Below are positions 50,485-59,993 of a DNA stretch of 64,000 bases, in pieces (within the stretch, counting starts at the first letter, position 1; each line of letters starts with the position of its first letter). The translations under genes and the position numbers were made by a program. The stretch lies in contig NZ_CP029176.1 of NCBI RefSeq assembly GCF_003352165.1, forward strand, positions 2,418,001 through 2,482,000, in the 5' to 3' direction. The notes under the pieces are model-generated. The model ran no database searches, was not told where the DNA came from, and saw nothing but the letters and a program-made list of their open reading frames with translations. Source of the DNA: Acidibrevibacterium fodinaquatile. GTDB taxonomy: Bacteria; Pseudomonadota; Alphaproteobacteria; Acetobacterales; Acetobacteraceae.

Positions 50485-51408
50485 TCAGTCGCCATCGCCG
50501 ACGCGCCCGCCGTGCGCAGCCGGCGTTTCAGCAGCAATCAGATCGAGCAACGCCGTCGCGGCATGGCCGCGGTGACGTTCGCGGTGCCAAAGCACACGAA
50601 AATGCCGTGCCGGCAACGCCAGCGGAACCCGCAGCACCCGCCCGGCGGCCAACGCTTCGGTGATGACATATTCCGAAAGCGCGCTCACCCCCGCGCCCGC
50701 CGCGACCGCGACCCGCACCGCTTCGTTGGCCGGCAATTCCAATACCACCCGCAGCGCCTCCGGCGCCATCCCGCGCGCCCGCAACGCCGCCTCCAGCACC
50801 GCGCGCGTGCCCGAGCCCGGCTCACGCATCACCCAGTTCTCCGCCGCCAGCGCCGCGGCACTCGGTTCGGCGCCGGACAGCGCCCAGGGGTGGCCGGGCG
50901 GCGCGATCAGCACCAGCCGATCCTCCGCCACTGGCCGCGCCGCCAGCATCGGCGCCTCGCCCTGGCCCTCGACGAAGCCGAGTTCCGCCTCCCCCTCCCT
51001 CACCGCATGCGCGACCTGCGCGGTGTTGCCGATGGTGATGCTGAGAGCGATCTCCGGCCAGGCGGCGCGAAACCGCGCGAGATGGCGCGGCAGCCAATGC
51101 ACGGCGATCGTTTGGCTTGCCGCGATCACCAGCCGCCCGCGCTTGAGACCGCTGAGATCGACCAGCGCCCGCTCGGCGGCGGCGGCGCGGGCGAGCACCG
51201 CGCGCGCTTCGTCGAGAAAAACCCGCCCCGCCTCGCTGAGCGTGATATTGCGCCCGACGCGGTGGAACAATTTCACCTGGAATCGCCCCTCCAGCGTCTG
51301 GATCGCGGCACTCACCGCCGACTGGGTGAGGTTGAGCGCAGCACTCGCCCGCGTCACGTGCTCGCGCTCGGCGACGGCGACGAAAATCCGCAATTGCTCA
51401 AGCGTCAT
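50485..51408 (-). CDS. LysR-family transcriptional regulator
   Basis: A 307-residue regulator. The helix-turn-helix MTLEQLRIFVAVAEREHVTR then ASAALNLTQSAVSAAIQTLE is at the N-terminus, followed by a periplasmic-binding-like effector domain (about 90-295). It is divergent from uppP with 125 bp between the starts. I do not recognise a specific sub-group; it resembles CbbR/CysB-like regulators in general form. The target may be uppP or the KimA-like gene, which lies 20 bp downstream on the same strand. Confidence 0.92.
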   Translation of the reverse strand: MTLEQLRIFVAVAEREHVTRASAALNLTQSAVSAAIQTLEGRFQVKLFHRVGRNITLSEAGRVFLDEARAVLARAAAAERALVDLSGLKRGRLVIAASQTIAVHWLPRHLARFRAAWPEIALSITIGNTAQVAHAVREGEAELGFVEGQGEAPMLAARPVAEDRLVLIAPPGHPWALSGAEPSAAALAAENWVMREPGSGTRAVLEAALRARGMAPEALRVVLELPANEAVRVAVAAGAGVSALSEYVITEALAAGRVLRVPLALPARHFRVLWHRERHRGHAATALLDLIAAETPAAHGGRVGDGD

Positions 51409-51533
51409 GGGTCCTCGCGCGGCGACGGAGTGAACGGCAAAGCGGCATCGGGCGGTGCGCCTCACCACTTGTCAACCGCCCTGGTTTCCGCCACCAAGCG
51501 CGAAGTCCCCTGCCGCCAGGAGCCGAGAACCGC

Positions 51534-52370
51534 ATGGATCTGCTGCACGCGATTGCCGTCGCCATCCTCCAGGGGGCGACGGAATTATTTCCCGTAAGCA
51601 GCCTCGGCCATGCGGTCGTGCTGCCAGCGGTTCTCGGCATGAAGCTCGACGAGCATGCCCCTTCGTTCCTGCCCTTCCTGGTGATGCTCCATCTCGGCAC
51701 CGCGACCGCGTTGCTGCTCTATTTCTGGCGCGATTGGTGGGCGCTGGCGCGCGGGGTGATCGGCTTCGATGACGCGCATCAGGTGCGCGAGGCCCGGCGC
51801 GTCTTCGTCCTGATCGTCATTGCGACGCTGCCGGCGGTGGTGATCGGCTTCGTGTTCGAGCATTTTTTTCGCGATCTCTTCGCCTCACCCATGGTCGCGG
51901 CGGCGTTTTTGATCGTCAATGGCGGACTGCTGCTATTTGGCGAGCGCCTGCGCGAAGGCGGCCATCGTGCGCTCTCGACGCTGTCGCCGGGCGATGCGCT
52001 CGCCATCGGGCTCTGGCAATGCACGGCGCTGATCCCCGGCATTTCGCGCTCCGGCGCGACCATCGTCGGCGCCCTCTTGCGCGGGATCGACCATGAGGGC
52101 GCGGCGCATTTCTCCTTCCTCATCGCAACCCCGATCATTCTCGGCGCGACCGTGCTCGAAGTGCCAAAACTGCATCATCAGGGCATGCCGCCGGGCGTCT
52201 TGGCGATCGCGACCATCGCAGCGATCGCGGCTGGGATCACCGCATTTGCCTCGACCGCCTTCCTGATGCGCTATTTCCGCCGCCATGACGCGTGGGCGCT
52301 CAATCCCTTCGCTTATTACTGCATCGCACTCGGCGCGGCGGCACTGGCGGCGCTGGCGCTGATCTCTTGA
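51534..52370 (+). CDS. uppP: Undecaprenyl-diphosphate phosphatase
   Basis: A 278-residue inner-membrane enzyme that recycles the lipid carrier of cell-wall synthesis. The motifs LQGATELFPVSSLGH (glutamate-rich motif 1, with the catalytic E and H) and ALIPGISRSGATIVGALLRG (motif 2, PGxSRS) are present. Seven or eight hydrophobic helices cover the rest. The stop overlaps the TTG start of the next gene. Overexpression of this family gives bacitracin resistance (BacA). Confidence 0.95.
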   Translation: MDLLHAIAVAILQGATELFPVSSLGHAVVLPAVLGMKLDEHAPSFLPFLVMLHLGTATALLLYFWRDWWALARGVIGFDDAHQVREARRVFVLIVIATLPAVVIGFVFEHFFRDLFASPMVAAAFLIVNGGLLLFGERLREGGHRALSTLSPGDALAIGLWQCTALIPGISRSGATIVGALLRGIDHEGAAHFSFLIATPIILGATVLEVPKLHHQGMPPGVLAIATIAAIAAGITAFASTAFLMRYFRRHDAWALNPFAYYCIALGAAALAALALIS

Positions 52371-53128
52371 GCCGCCGGATCATCCTCGCCGCGCTCGCCC
52401 TCGTTTGGCTTGCCGCCGCAGCGCCCGAGCAACGCCGGATCGTCCTCGCCGCGACCCCGATCGCCCGCCTCGATCTTCCCTGGTGGCGTGCGCGATTCGA
52501 AAAGAAAGCCGCGGAACTGCGCAAAGCCCCGATCGATCTGGTCTTTTACGGCGATTCCATCACCGAGGATTACGAGCGCGCCGGCCCCGAGCCATGGCGC
52601 GATTTCGCCGCGATCTGGCAGCATTATTACGGCGCGCGCCACGCCATCAATCTCGGTTTCAAGGGCGATACCACCGCGAGCCTGCTCTGGCGGATCACCC
52701 ATGGTGAAGCGAGCGGCATCGCGCCGAGGGTGGCCGTGGTTCTGATCGGCGCCAACAATCTCGGCCGGCTGCATTGGTCGGCGGAAGACACGATCGCCGG
52801 CATCGCCGCCGATGTCGCGGCCCTTCGCGAGCGCTTGCCGAAAACCCGTATCCTGCTCCTCGGCATTCTGCCAAGCGACCGCTCAGCGTGGGCGAGCGCG
52901 ACGACGATCGTCGTCAACCACGCCCTCGCCGAGCGTTATCGCGCCGCATCGATGGTGACGTTTCTCGATCTCAGCGGCGTCTTCATGAAAAATGGCGCCC
53001 TCGACCGCAGCCTTTTTCTTGACCCCCTGCTCACCCCGCCGGAACCGCCCTTGCACCCCAACGCCGAGGGCCAGAGGAGGATGGCGGCGGCGATGGAGCC
53101 GACACTCGCCCGTTTACTCGCGCAATGA
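52367..53128 (+). CDS. Exported SGNH/GDSL esterase-lipase
   Basis: A 253-residue protein with a short signal sequence (IILAALALVWLAAAAPE) and all SGNH blocks: FYGDSITEDY (nucleophile serine), LGFKGDTTASLLWR (block II glycine), VLIGANNLGRL (block III asparagine), and LHPNAEGQRRM (block V histidine with the aspartate before it). It is similar to secreted GDSL esterases and platelet-activating-factor acetylhydrolase-like proteins. The start is a TTG at 52367 overlapping the uppP stop (TTGA), so a cell-envelope role is likely. Its tail overlaps that of fahA by 15 bp. Confidence 0.85.
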   Translation: MSRRIILAALALVWLAAAAPEQRRIVLAATPIARLDLPWWRARFEKKAAELRKAPIDLVFYGDSITEDYERAGPEPWRDFAAIWQHYYGARHAINLGFKGDTTASLLWRITHGEASGIAPRVAVVLIGANNLGRLHWSAEDTIAGIAADVAALRERLPKTRILLLGILPSDRSAWASATTIVVNHALAERYRAASMVTFLDLSGVFMKNGALDRSLFLDPLLTPPEPPLHPNAEGQRRMAAAMEPTLARLLAQ

Positions 53129-54421
53129 TCCGCCGCGGGCGGGTGCCGGCAGGATCACGCCGCGACACTCGCCAAAGCCGATGCGAGCAAACCCCTCGCG
53201 CGTGGCATGGGCGCGGAAAATCACCTCGTCGCCATCTTCAAGAAAGCGCCGTGTCTCGCCCGAAGGCAAGGTCAACGGCTTTCGCCCGCCCTCGGTGATC
53301 TCGAGCAGGCTGCCATAGCTCTCCGGGCTCGGCCCAGAGATGGTGCCAGAGCCAAAGAGATCACCCGGCGAAAGATTGCAGCCGTTGCTGGTGTGATGGG
53401 CGAGCATTTGCGCGACCGTCCAGTAGAGATAGCGCGTGTTCGAATGCGCCAGCGGCTGCGGCGCTTGCCCCGCAGCACGCATCGCCGGGGTTTGCAGCAA
53501 AACCTCGAGAACGATCGCGAAGGCGCCGTTTGCCTGATCACGAGGGTCGGAAAGATAAGCGAGCGGCGCCGGATCGCCGGCCGGGCGCGGCGCCTGCGGG
53601 ATGCGAAACGGCGCCAGCGCTTCGGTGGTGACGATCCAGGGCGAGATGGTGGTTGCGAAATTCTTGGCGAGAAACGGGCCGAGTGGCTGATATTCCCAGC
53701 CCTGAATGTCGCGCGCCGACCAATCGTTCAAGAGAGAAAAGCCGGCGATATGATCAGCCGCTTCGGCAATAGTGATGGGCTCGCCAAGCGCATTGCCGGG
53801 CCCAACCCAGATGCCAAGTTCGAGTTCGTAATCGAGATTGCGGCTCGCACCGAAACTCGGCACCATCTCGGCCGCGGGCTTTCTTTGCCCGTTCGGCCGC
53901 CGCACCTCGTGTCCGGAGACAACCACCGACGAGGCCCGCCCATGATAGGCGACCGGCACATATTTGTAATTCGCCAGCAGCGGATTATCGGGGCGGAATT
54001 GCCGGCCGGTATTGGTTGCATGGTGGATGCCGGCGAAAAAATCGGTGTAATCACCGATCCGCGCCGGCAGATGGAGCACAGAAGAGGCCATCGCGTGCAA
54101 CCATTCCGGGCGCGGCTTTGCGCGCTCCGCGAGAAGTTCCGAAAGCGTCTGGCGAAGCTCTGTGCGCGCCGCGGCGCTTTCGCCAAGAAGCGCATTCAGC
54201 ACTGGCTCACGGCAGGCAGGCGCGATCGCGGGGCCGATCGCACCGGCTTCTGCCGCGGCGCTGAGGTCAAAAATCTTATCACCGATCGCAACGCCGATCC
54301 GGGGCTTACCGCCGGGCGGTGAAAAAACCCCGAATGGCAGATTCTGGATCGGAAATTCGCTATGGCCATTGGCGCTTGCAACCCAACTCCGCAGCCCTTG
54401 GTCGTGCGTTGCATCGATCAT
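53114..54421 (-). CDS. fahA: Fumarylacetoacetase
   Basis: A 435-residue hydrolase that splits fumarylacetoacetate to fumarate and acetoacetate, the last step of tyrosine/homogentisate breakdown. Metal-site segments are [14 protein letters not shown] (the aspartate and catalytic histidine), [13 protein letters not shown] (the E-x-E pair), [19 protein letters not shown], and [20 protein letters not shown]. The ATG at 54421 overlaps the hmgA stop. No maleylacetoacetate isomerase gene (maiA) is present in the window. Confidence 0.95.
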   Translation of the reverse strand: MIDATHDQGLRSWVASANGHSEFPIQNLPFGVFSPPGGKPRIGVAIGDKIFDLSAAAEAGAIGPAIAPACREPVLNALLGESAAARTELRQTLSELLAERAKPRPEWLHAMASSVLHLPARIGDYTDFFAGIHHATNTGRQFRPDNPLLANYKYVPVAYHGRASSVVVSGHEVRRPNGQRKPAAEMVPSFGASRNLDYELELGIWVGPGNALGEPITIAEAADHIAGFSLLNDWSARDIQGWEYQPLGPFLAKNFATTISPWIVTTEALAPFRIPQAPRPAGDPAPLAYLSDPRDQANGAFAIVLEVLLQTPAMRAAGQAPQPLAHSNTRYLYWTVAQMLAHHTSNGCNLSPGDLFGSGTISGPSPESYGSLLEITEGGRKPLTLPSGETRRFLEDGDEVIFRAHATREGFARIGFGECRGVILPAPARGGSLRE

Positions 54422-55731
54422 CGGCTTTGCCCGCTGAATGTCGGTTTGAGCCCATCCCAGCACTGATCATAGTCTTTTTGCCATTGCGGGGCGGCGAGCG
54501 CGTAGGCACTCGGGCGGATGACGAGGCTGGTTTCGAACATGAAGGCGAGCGTGTTGTCGATTTTCTGCGGCGCGAGATCAGCGGCAATGGCGCGCTCGGT
54601 GCTCGCCGCATCCGGCCCATGCGCGCTCATGCAGCTATGGAGCGACATTCCACCTGGCAAAAATCCGCCCGCTTTCGCATCATATTCGCCGCGCACGAGA
54701 CCCATGCATTCGTTCATCACGTTGCGATGAAACCAGGGTGGGCGGAATGTGTGCTCGGCGACCATCCAGCGCGGTGGAAAAATCACGAAATCGACATTGG
54801 CAACCCCCGCGACCGCGGTCGGCGAGGTGAGCACGGTGAAGATCGAGGGGTCGGGATGATCGAAGCTCACCGTGCCGATGGTATTGAACAAAGCGAGATC
54901 GTATTTGCACGGCACCGCATTGCCATGCCAGGCAACGACATCGAAGGGCGAGCGATCGAGCATTGTCGACCATAGCGTTCCTTGAAATTTCTGCACCAAT
55001 TCCGTCGGCGCGGCGCGCTCCTCGAACCAGGCTTGGGGTGCGAGAAAATCGCGGGGATTGGCGAGGCCGTTGCTCCCGATCGGCCCGAGATCGGGCAAAC
55101 GCAAGGCAGCGCCATGATTTTCGCAGACATAGCCGCGCGCCTGCGCATCATGGAGATCGACGCGAAATTTCATCCCGCGCGGCACGATCGCGATTTCCCC
55201 AGGCGCGACATCGAGCCGCCCGCACTCCGTCACCAGGCGCAGACGCCCGGTTTGCGGCACCAAAAGCAATTCGCCATCGGCATCGAAAAACGCGCGCTGC
55301 ATCGAGCGATTGGCGACATAGACATGAATGCTGACGCCGGCCGGTGCTGTCGCCTCGCTATTTGCGCCGATCGTGATCAGACCTTCGAGAAAATCCGTTG
55401 GGTTCTCAGGGATCGGGATCGGATCCCAGCGCATGCGGTTGGGATTGGGCGGCGCGAGGGGGCCGGCCAACAGCGGCTGCTCGATCGGCTGGAAGCGCTG
55501 GTGTCGCGCCGATGGCATGATGCGATAGAGCCAAGTGCGGCGCGCTTCACGGCGCGGCACGGTGAAGGCTGTCGCCGAAAATTGCTCGGCATAGAGGCCG
55601 AGCGGCACATGCTGGGGCGAATTCTGCCCGCGCGGCAGCGCGCCAGCGATCGCCTCACTCGCAAATTCATTGCCGAAACCGCTGAGATAGGCAAGCCCAT
55701 CGGCGCCGGCTCGCTGATCGATCGCGTTCAT
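54418..55731 (-). CDS. hmgA: Homogentisate 1,2-dioxygenase
   Basis: A 437-residue iron enzyme that opens the ring of homogentisate to maleylacetoacetate. The opening [13 protein letters not shown] is diagnostic. The iron ligands are in [18 protein letters not shown] (histidine and glutamate) and [12 protein letters not shown] (histidine). The start at 55731 ([12 protein letters not shown]) is chosen by alignment with the family; the frame is open further upstream. It lies 13 bp after the DUF2783 gene. Confidence 0.96.
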   Translation of the reverse strand: MNAIDQRAGADGLAYLSGFGNEFASEAIAGALPRGQNSPQHVPLGLYAEQFSATAFTVPRREARRTWLYRIMPSARHQRFQPIEQPLLAGPLAPPNPNRMRWDPIPIPENPTDFLEGLITIGANSEATAPAGVSIHVYVANRSMQRAFFDADGELLLVPQTGRLRLVTECGRLDVAPGEIAIVPRGMKFRVDLHDAQARGYVCENHGAALRLPDLGPIGSNGLANPRDFLAPQAWFEERAAPTELVQKFQGTLWSTMLDRSPFDVVAWHGNAVPCKYDLALFNTIGTVSFDHPDPSIFTVLTSPTAVAGVANVDFVIFPPRWMVAEHTFRPPWFHRNVMNECMGLVRGEYDAKAGGFLPGGMSLHSCMSAHGPDAASTERAIAADLAPQKIDNTLAFMFETSLVIRPSAYALAAPQWQKDYDQCWDGLKPTFSGQSR

Positions 55732-55744
55732 CTCGGTCTTCCTC

Positions 55745-55975
55745 TCATTTCGTTTCGGATTGGCCCTCTGTGATTTCGTCGCCGAGGACGACGCGCCGCG
55801 CCGCCGCGATCGCCGCGAGAACGGTAGCACTTGCGTCGACTTGGTTTGCCAGCAACAGCACCAACGCGGCATCCAGCCGGCGCGATTGTTCCGCGCTCAG
55901 CCCGGCATGCGCGGCGGCGATCGCAACGAAGATCGCATCGGGGTCATCGAGATGGGCACTGGTATCGAGCGTCAT
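55745..55975 (-). CDS. DUF2783 family small protein
   Basis: A 76-residue, mainly helical protein with the DUF2783 pattern [22 protein letters not shown] and [14 protein letters not shown]. The function is unknown. DUF2783 genes usually accompany flavin hydroxylases in aromatic-degradation clusters, as here. The start at 55975 overlaps the stop of the hydroxylase (ATGA), and it is in turn followed by hmgA, so the three are one transcript. Confidence 0.82.
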   Translation of the reverse strand: MTLDTSAHLDDPDAIFVAIAAAHAGLSAEQSRRLDAALVLLLANQVDASATVLAAIAAARRVVLGDEITEGQSETK

Positions 55976-57606
55976 GCCGCGATCTCCGCCAGAGCGCCGC
56001 CCGCAAGACAATACACGCGCACCGCCGCCGCATAGTCGGGGCGCGTCATCACGCTCGCGACATGCTGGTCAGGGCGAAACAAAATCCCGCCGCCTTCCTT
56101 AAAGCCATAGCGCCGTCTGACCAGACCTTCACTATCGATCAAGACATCGTCTTCGCCGTCGCCGCTCTCGCGATCGGCGATCACCACCGTCTCGATCCCC
56201 ACGGCGCGCAGTGCCGCACGCATTTCGCCGGCGACAGGCGCAAACGCCATGAGCGTGAAATGCTGGCCGCCGAGATGCCGCAGAAGCCATGTCTTCCGGC
56301 CGCGATGACGTATCGGCGCGTCGATCGCCGGGCTCCCTAGCGCCGGCGCGCCCTGCCATCCCGCCGCCCGGGGATCGTTGAGCGGGCTTTCCCGCAAAAT
56401 CGCGGGTTGCGACAGCCGACCGGAATTCACCAGACGTCGCGCGAATTCGAAATGCGCACCGAGCAGCAGGGTCGCGTCGCGATAGGCGCGAATGGCGTCT
56501 GATTTTGGCGAAATGAAATCGGTGCTGCGTGTCGAGTGCAAAATATTCTCATCCGCCGCCGCGATGCGCTCGCTATCATAGCTCGCGAGCAGGCGTTCAT
56601 CGCCGCTGCCGTCGAGAATAGCGGCAAGTTTCCAGGCGAGATTATCGGCGTCCTGCACGCCGCCATTGCCGCCGCGGGCGCCAAACGGGCTCACCTGATG
56701 CGCGGCATCGCCGGCGAAAATGACCCTGCCATGGACGAATTTTTCGAGCCGCCGGCAGCGGAACGTATAGACGCTCACCCAATCCAAAGCGAACGGCGTA
56801 TCGCCAAGCATCGCGCGCACGCGTGGGATGACGCGCTCGGGTTTGCGTTCTTCTTCAGGATCGGCATCGGGGCCGAGTTGGAAATCGATCCGCCAGATGT
56901 CGTCGGCTTGGCGATGGAGAAGCACCGACTGGCCGCGATGAAATGGCGGATCGAACCAAAACCAGCGTTCGCTTGGAAACGGCGCCTTCATCTCGACATC
57001 GGCGATCAGAAAGCGATCAGGAAAAGCGCGTCCGACAAACGGCAAAGCCATCGCCTCGCGCACCGTCGAGCGCGCGCCATCGCATGCCAGAAGCCACGCG
57101 CAGGTGAGATCATAGGCGCCGGCCGGGGTCTCAATCCGCAGCGCGACATGATCGGGATGATTGGCGACGGAAACAACCCGATGCTTCCAGCGAAGATCAA
57201 CGCCGGCAGCCTGACATGCCTCGACCAGCCATTCCTCGACGTAATATTGCTGGAGATTGATGAAGGCAGGATAATGATGGCCGCTGTCGGGCAGCAAGTC
57301 GAAGCCATAAATCTCGCGCTTTTGGAAAAAAATTTTTCCGGTGTTCCAGGTCACGCCTTTTTCAAAGATGCGTTCGCCGAGACCGAGACGGTCATAAATC
57401 TCCAGCGTACGTTTGGCAAAACAGATCGCCCGCGAGCCGACCGAAACGGTATCCTCGTCATCGAGCAGGACGACGCCAATCCCGCGCTGCGCGAGATCGA
57501 GCGCCAGCGTGAGCCCAACCAACCCGCCGCCCGCGACCACCACCTTGTGATGCGCCCCGGATTTCGCGACCGGCGCCGCCGGATAACGCGGGGGATGGTA
57601 TTTCAT
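55972..57606 (-). CDS. FAD-dependent aromatic hydroxylase, MhpA-like
   Basis: A 544-residue flavoprotein monooxygenase of the PheA/MhpA type. The FAD motif is VVAGGGLVGLTLALDLAQRG, the DG motif is LLACDGARSTVR, and the GD motif is VIFAGDAAHQVSPFGARGGN. A thioredoxin-like C-terminal domain follows the catalytic part (after about 430). The substrate is probably a hydroxylated phenyl-propionate or phenyl-acetate. In this position, converting 3-hydroxyphenylacetate to homogentisate would feed hmgA. The ATG at 57606 is preceded by a GGAGG site. Confidence 0.86.
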   Translation of the reverse strand: MKYHPPRYPAAPVAKSGAHHKVVVAGGGLVGLTLALDLAQRGIGVVLLDDEDTVSVGSRAICFAKRTLEIYDRLGLGERIFEKGVTWNTGKIFFQKREIYGFDLLPDSGHHYPAFINLQQYYVEEWLVEACQAAGVDLRWKHRVVSVANHPDHVALRIETPAGAYDLTCAWLLACDGARSTVREAMALPFVGRAFPDRFLIADVEMKAPFPSERWFWFDPPFHRGQSVLLHRQADDIWRIDFQLGPDADPEEERKPERVIPRVRAMLGDTPFALDWVSVYTFRCRRLEKFVHGRVIFAGDAAHQVSPFGARGGNGGVQDADNLAWKLAAILDGSGDERLLASYDSERIAAADENILHSTRSTDFISPKSDAIRAYRDATLLLGAHFEFARRLVNSGRLSQPAILRESPLNDPRAAGWQGAPALGSPAIDAPIRHRGRKTWLLRHLGGQHFTLMAFAPVAGEMRAALRAVGIETVVIADRESGDGEDDVLIDSEGLVRRRYGFKEGGGILFRPDQHVASVMTRPDYAAAVRVYCLAGGALAEIAA

Positions 57607-57616
57607 CGTGGCCTCC

Positions 57617-58579
57617 TCAGGCGGATTTGCCCGCGCTTTCGAGGGCGCGCCACATCTCGATATCGCGTTCCGCCGTCCAGATACGCGGCCAGTCGATGCC
57701 GCAGGCCTCGTCATAGGCACGCGAGACATTGAAGGGCATGCAATGGTCGAAAATCACCCAATGCCCGTATTTCGGCCGCATCTCGGCGAGCGCATGGGCA
57801 TAGATGTCTGCGAGCGGTCGTTTTTTCGCGACATCCGCCTTGACCAACGCAAAGAGATCGCCGGTGAATTGCGCCGTCCCGGTGATCCCCTCCTCGACCT
57901 CCTCGCGCCCGATCAGCGCCCGCCCACGCCCCGGCACCAAACGCTCGGCGCCAAACGCGCGGAGTTTCGCGAGCGTCGCCGGCCAGTCGGTGAAATGCGC
58001 GTCGCCACAATAGGGGGTTGCACCGAATTCGACGGTATCGCCAGCAAAGAGAACTTTTTCCTCCGGCAGCCATACAATCGTGTCGCCAGCGGTGTGCGAG
58101 CGACCGATATGGATGATTTCGACCACACGTTTGCCGAGTTTCAAAGTCATCCGGTCATGAAAAACGAGGCTCGGATGGGTGAGACCCGGGATCGTGTCGC
58201 GGCCACGAAAGAGCCGCGGGAAACGCCCGATCTCGCTCGCCATGTCGGCCGCACCCCGCTCCTCGATGAGGCGGTTGGTGACGTCGGAGGCGATGATCTC
58301 GGCACCCCGATAGGCGCTGGCGCCGAGAACGCGCACCGCATGATAATGCGACAGCACGACATGGTTGATGGGTTTCTCCGTAACAGCGCGGATGCGCGCA
58401 ATCACATCGGCGGCCATTTGCGGTGTCGCCTGGGCATCGACCACCAGGACCGAAGAGTCGCCGATGACGACGCCGGAATTGGGATCGCCCTCGGCGGTAT
58501 AGCCATAAAGCCCGGGGGCGAGTTCCTCGAAAGAGATTTTCTTTTCAGCCAAATCCTGGGTGCTGGCGAAATTGCTCAT
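57617..58579 (-). CDS. MBL-fold protein with an incomplete metal site
   Basis: A 320-residue metallo-beta-lactamase-fold protein. The usual HxHxDH motif reads SHYHAVRVLGA, so the aspartate and third histidine are changed to valine and arginine. The GRSHTAGDT histidine, FAGDTVEFG aspartate and a C-terminal DHCMPF histidine remain. This would give a one-metal site. Members are found in aromatic catabolic clusters and probably hydrolyse an ester or lactone; the exact role is unknown. It lies 10 bp upstream of the hydroxylase gene. Confidence 0.82.
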   Translation of the reverse strand: MSNFASTQDLAEKKISFEELAPGLYGYTAEGDPNSGVVIGDSSVLVVDAQATPQMAADVIARIRAVTEKPINHVVLSHYHAVRVLGASAYRGAEIIASDVTNRLIEERGAADMASEIGRFPRLFRGRDTIPGLTHPSLVFHDRMTLKLGKRVVEIIHIGRSHTAGDTIVWLPEEKVLFAGDTVEFGATPYCGDAHFTDWPATLAKLRAFGAERLVPGRGRALIGREEVEEGITGTAQFTGDLFALVKADVAKKRPLADIYAHALAEMRPKYGHWVIFDHCMPFNVSRAYDEACGIDWPRIWTAERDIEMWRALESAGKSA

Positions 58580-58605
58580 GTCTCTGCTTTCCTGTGAGAA
58601 GATAC

Positions 58606-59868
58606 TCAGGCTTTCTTGACCAGCGGGCATAGGCTGTCGGCGAGCGGGCGAAACGCATCCTCACCTTTCACGGTCCGCACGATCTCATAATAATCCCACG
58701 GCTCCTTCGATTCCGCCGGCGATTTGACGCGCACGAGATACATGTCACGGATCACCCTGCCATCGGGGCGAAGATAGCCGTTTTTCACGAACACGTCATT
58801 GATCGGCATCGCCCGCATTTCCGCCATCACCGCTTGCGGATCGGTGCCGACTTTCGCCACCGCTTTGAGATAATGCAAAACGACGCCATAGGTTCCCGTC
58901 TGCTCCATGGTCGGCATGACCTTGGTGCGGGCGAAAAACCGCTCCGACCAGGCCCGCGTCTCGGCGTTGAGATTCCAATATGACGCCGTCGTCAGCATGA
59001 TCCCTTGCGCGACCGGAAGACCGATCGCGTGGACATCGGCGATGAACATCAAGAGAGCGGCGATGCGCTGGCCGTTCAAGCGCTGACCAATACCGAATTC
59101 CGCCGCCTGCTTCACGCCGTTATCGGTATCCTGCCCGGCATTGGCGAACGCGACGACATCGGCTTTCGATGCCTGCGCGGCAAGCAGCACCGAGGAAAAA
59201 TCGCTGGCGCCGGTCGGGTGCAGCGCATGGCCGAGCACCTTGCCGCCGGCCTTTTCGATGAATGCCGTCGCGTCGGCCTGTAATTGATGGCCAAAGGCGT
59301 AATCGGCGGTGATGAAATACCAGCTCTTGGCCCCCTCCGCCACCAGCGCCGCGCCTGTGACATGGGCGAGCGCATAGGTGTCATAGGTGAACTGCACAGT
59401 ATTGGCGTTGCAGGCCTGATTGGTGATCGCGCTCGCCCCCGGCCCGGAGAGCAGCGCAAGCCGGTTCTTTTCCTTGCAAAATCCCGAAATCGCCAGGCCG
59501 AGCGCCGAGTTCGGGACATCGACGATCGCCTGCACGTCCTGATTGTCGATCCAGCCGCGCGCGATCTGGACGCCGAGATCGGGGTTCATACGGTGATCAC
59601 CGCCGAGGATTTCAATCGGCCGGCCGCCGACGCTGCCGCCCATCTCCTCGGCCGCCATCTGGGCCGCGACCACCGAGGCCGGACCCCCGGTATCCCGCCC
59701 CCAGCTCGACATATCGACAAGTACGCCGAGACGGAGCGGCGCGGCAGCGCGGGCCAGGCGAATGGCGGGGAGCGCAAGCAAGCCAAGGCCAGCCTGCGTC
59801 AGCGCGCGCCGGCTCAACCCGCGGCTGGCCGGGCGGCGTGGTGGGATGCTCGTGATTTTATGGTCCAT
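58606..59868 (-). CDS. Tat-exported ABC substrate-binding protein, LivK-like
   Basis: A 420-residue periplasmic binding protein of the branched-chain amino acid/urea type (type I fold). The N-terminus has the twin-arginine signal LSRRALTQAGLGLLALPA. The core includes LRLGVLVDMSSWGRDTGGPA, FITADYAFGHQLQADATAF and TGASDFSSVLLAAQASKADV. It is the first gene of the catabolic arm and has no permease or ATPase beside it. An aromatic acid or amino acid ligand is likely. Confidence 0.88.
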   Translation of the reverse strand: MDHKITSIPPRRPASRGLSRRALTQAGLGLLALPAIRLARAAAPLRLGVLVDMSSWGRDTGGPASVVAAQMAAEEMGGSVGGRPIEILGGDHRMNPDLGVQIARGWIDNQDVQAIVDVPNSALGLAISGFCKEKNRLALLSGPGASAITNQACNANTVQFTYDTYALAHVTGAALVAEGAKSWYFITADYAFGHQLQADATAFIEKAGGKVLGHALHPTGASDFSSVLLAAQASKADVVAFANAGQDTDNGVKQAAEFGIGQRLNGQRIAALLMFIADVHAIGLPVAQGIMLTTASYWNLNAETRAWSERFFARTKVMPTMEQTGTYGVVLHYLKAVAKVGTDPQAVMAEMRAMPINDVFVKNGYLRPDGRVIRDMYLVRVKSPAESKEPWDYYEIVRTVKGEDAFRPLADSLCPLVKKA

Positions 59869-59993
59869 GCGTTCTGATCTCTCCTCCCTCGCGCGCAGCG
59901 TCAGGCCGCTATCCGGCGCGGCCTTGTTGTTGCCAAGCTAGCCAATACCGAATACCTTCGCAATAGATGAATTAAGATGCGGGGAGGCACGCA

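Noticed and set aside
53272-53541. Small open frame inside fahA
   Set aside because: It overlaps a certain gene, has a serine/arginine-rich composition and no recognisable start site.
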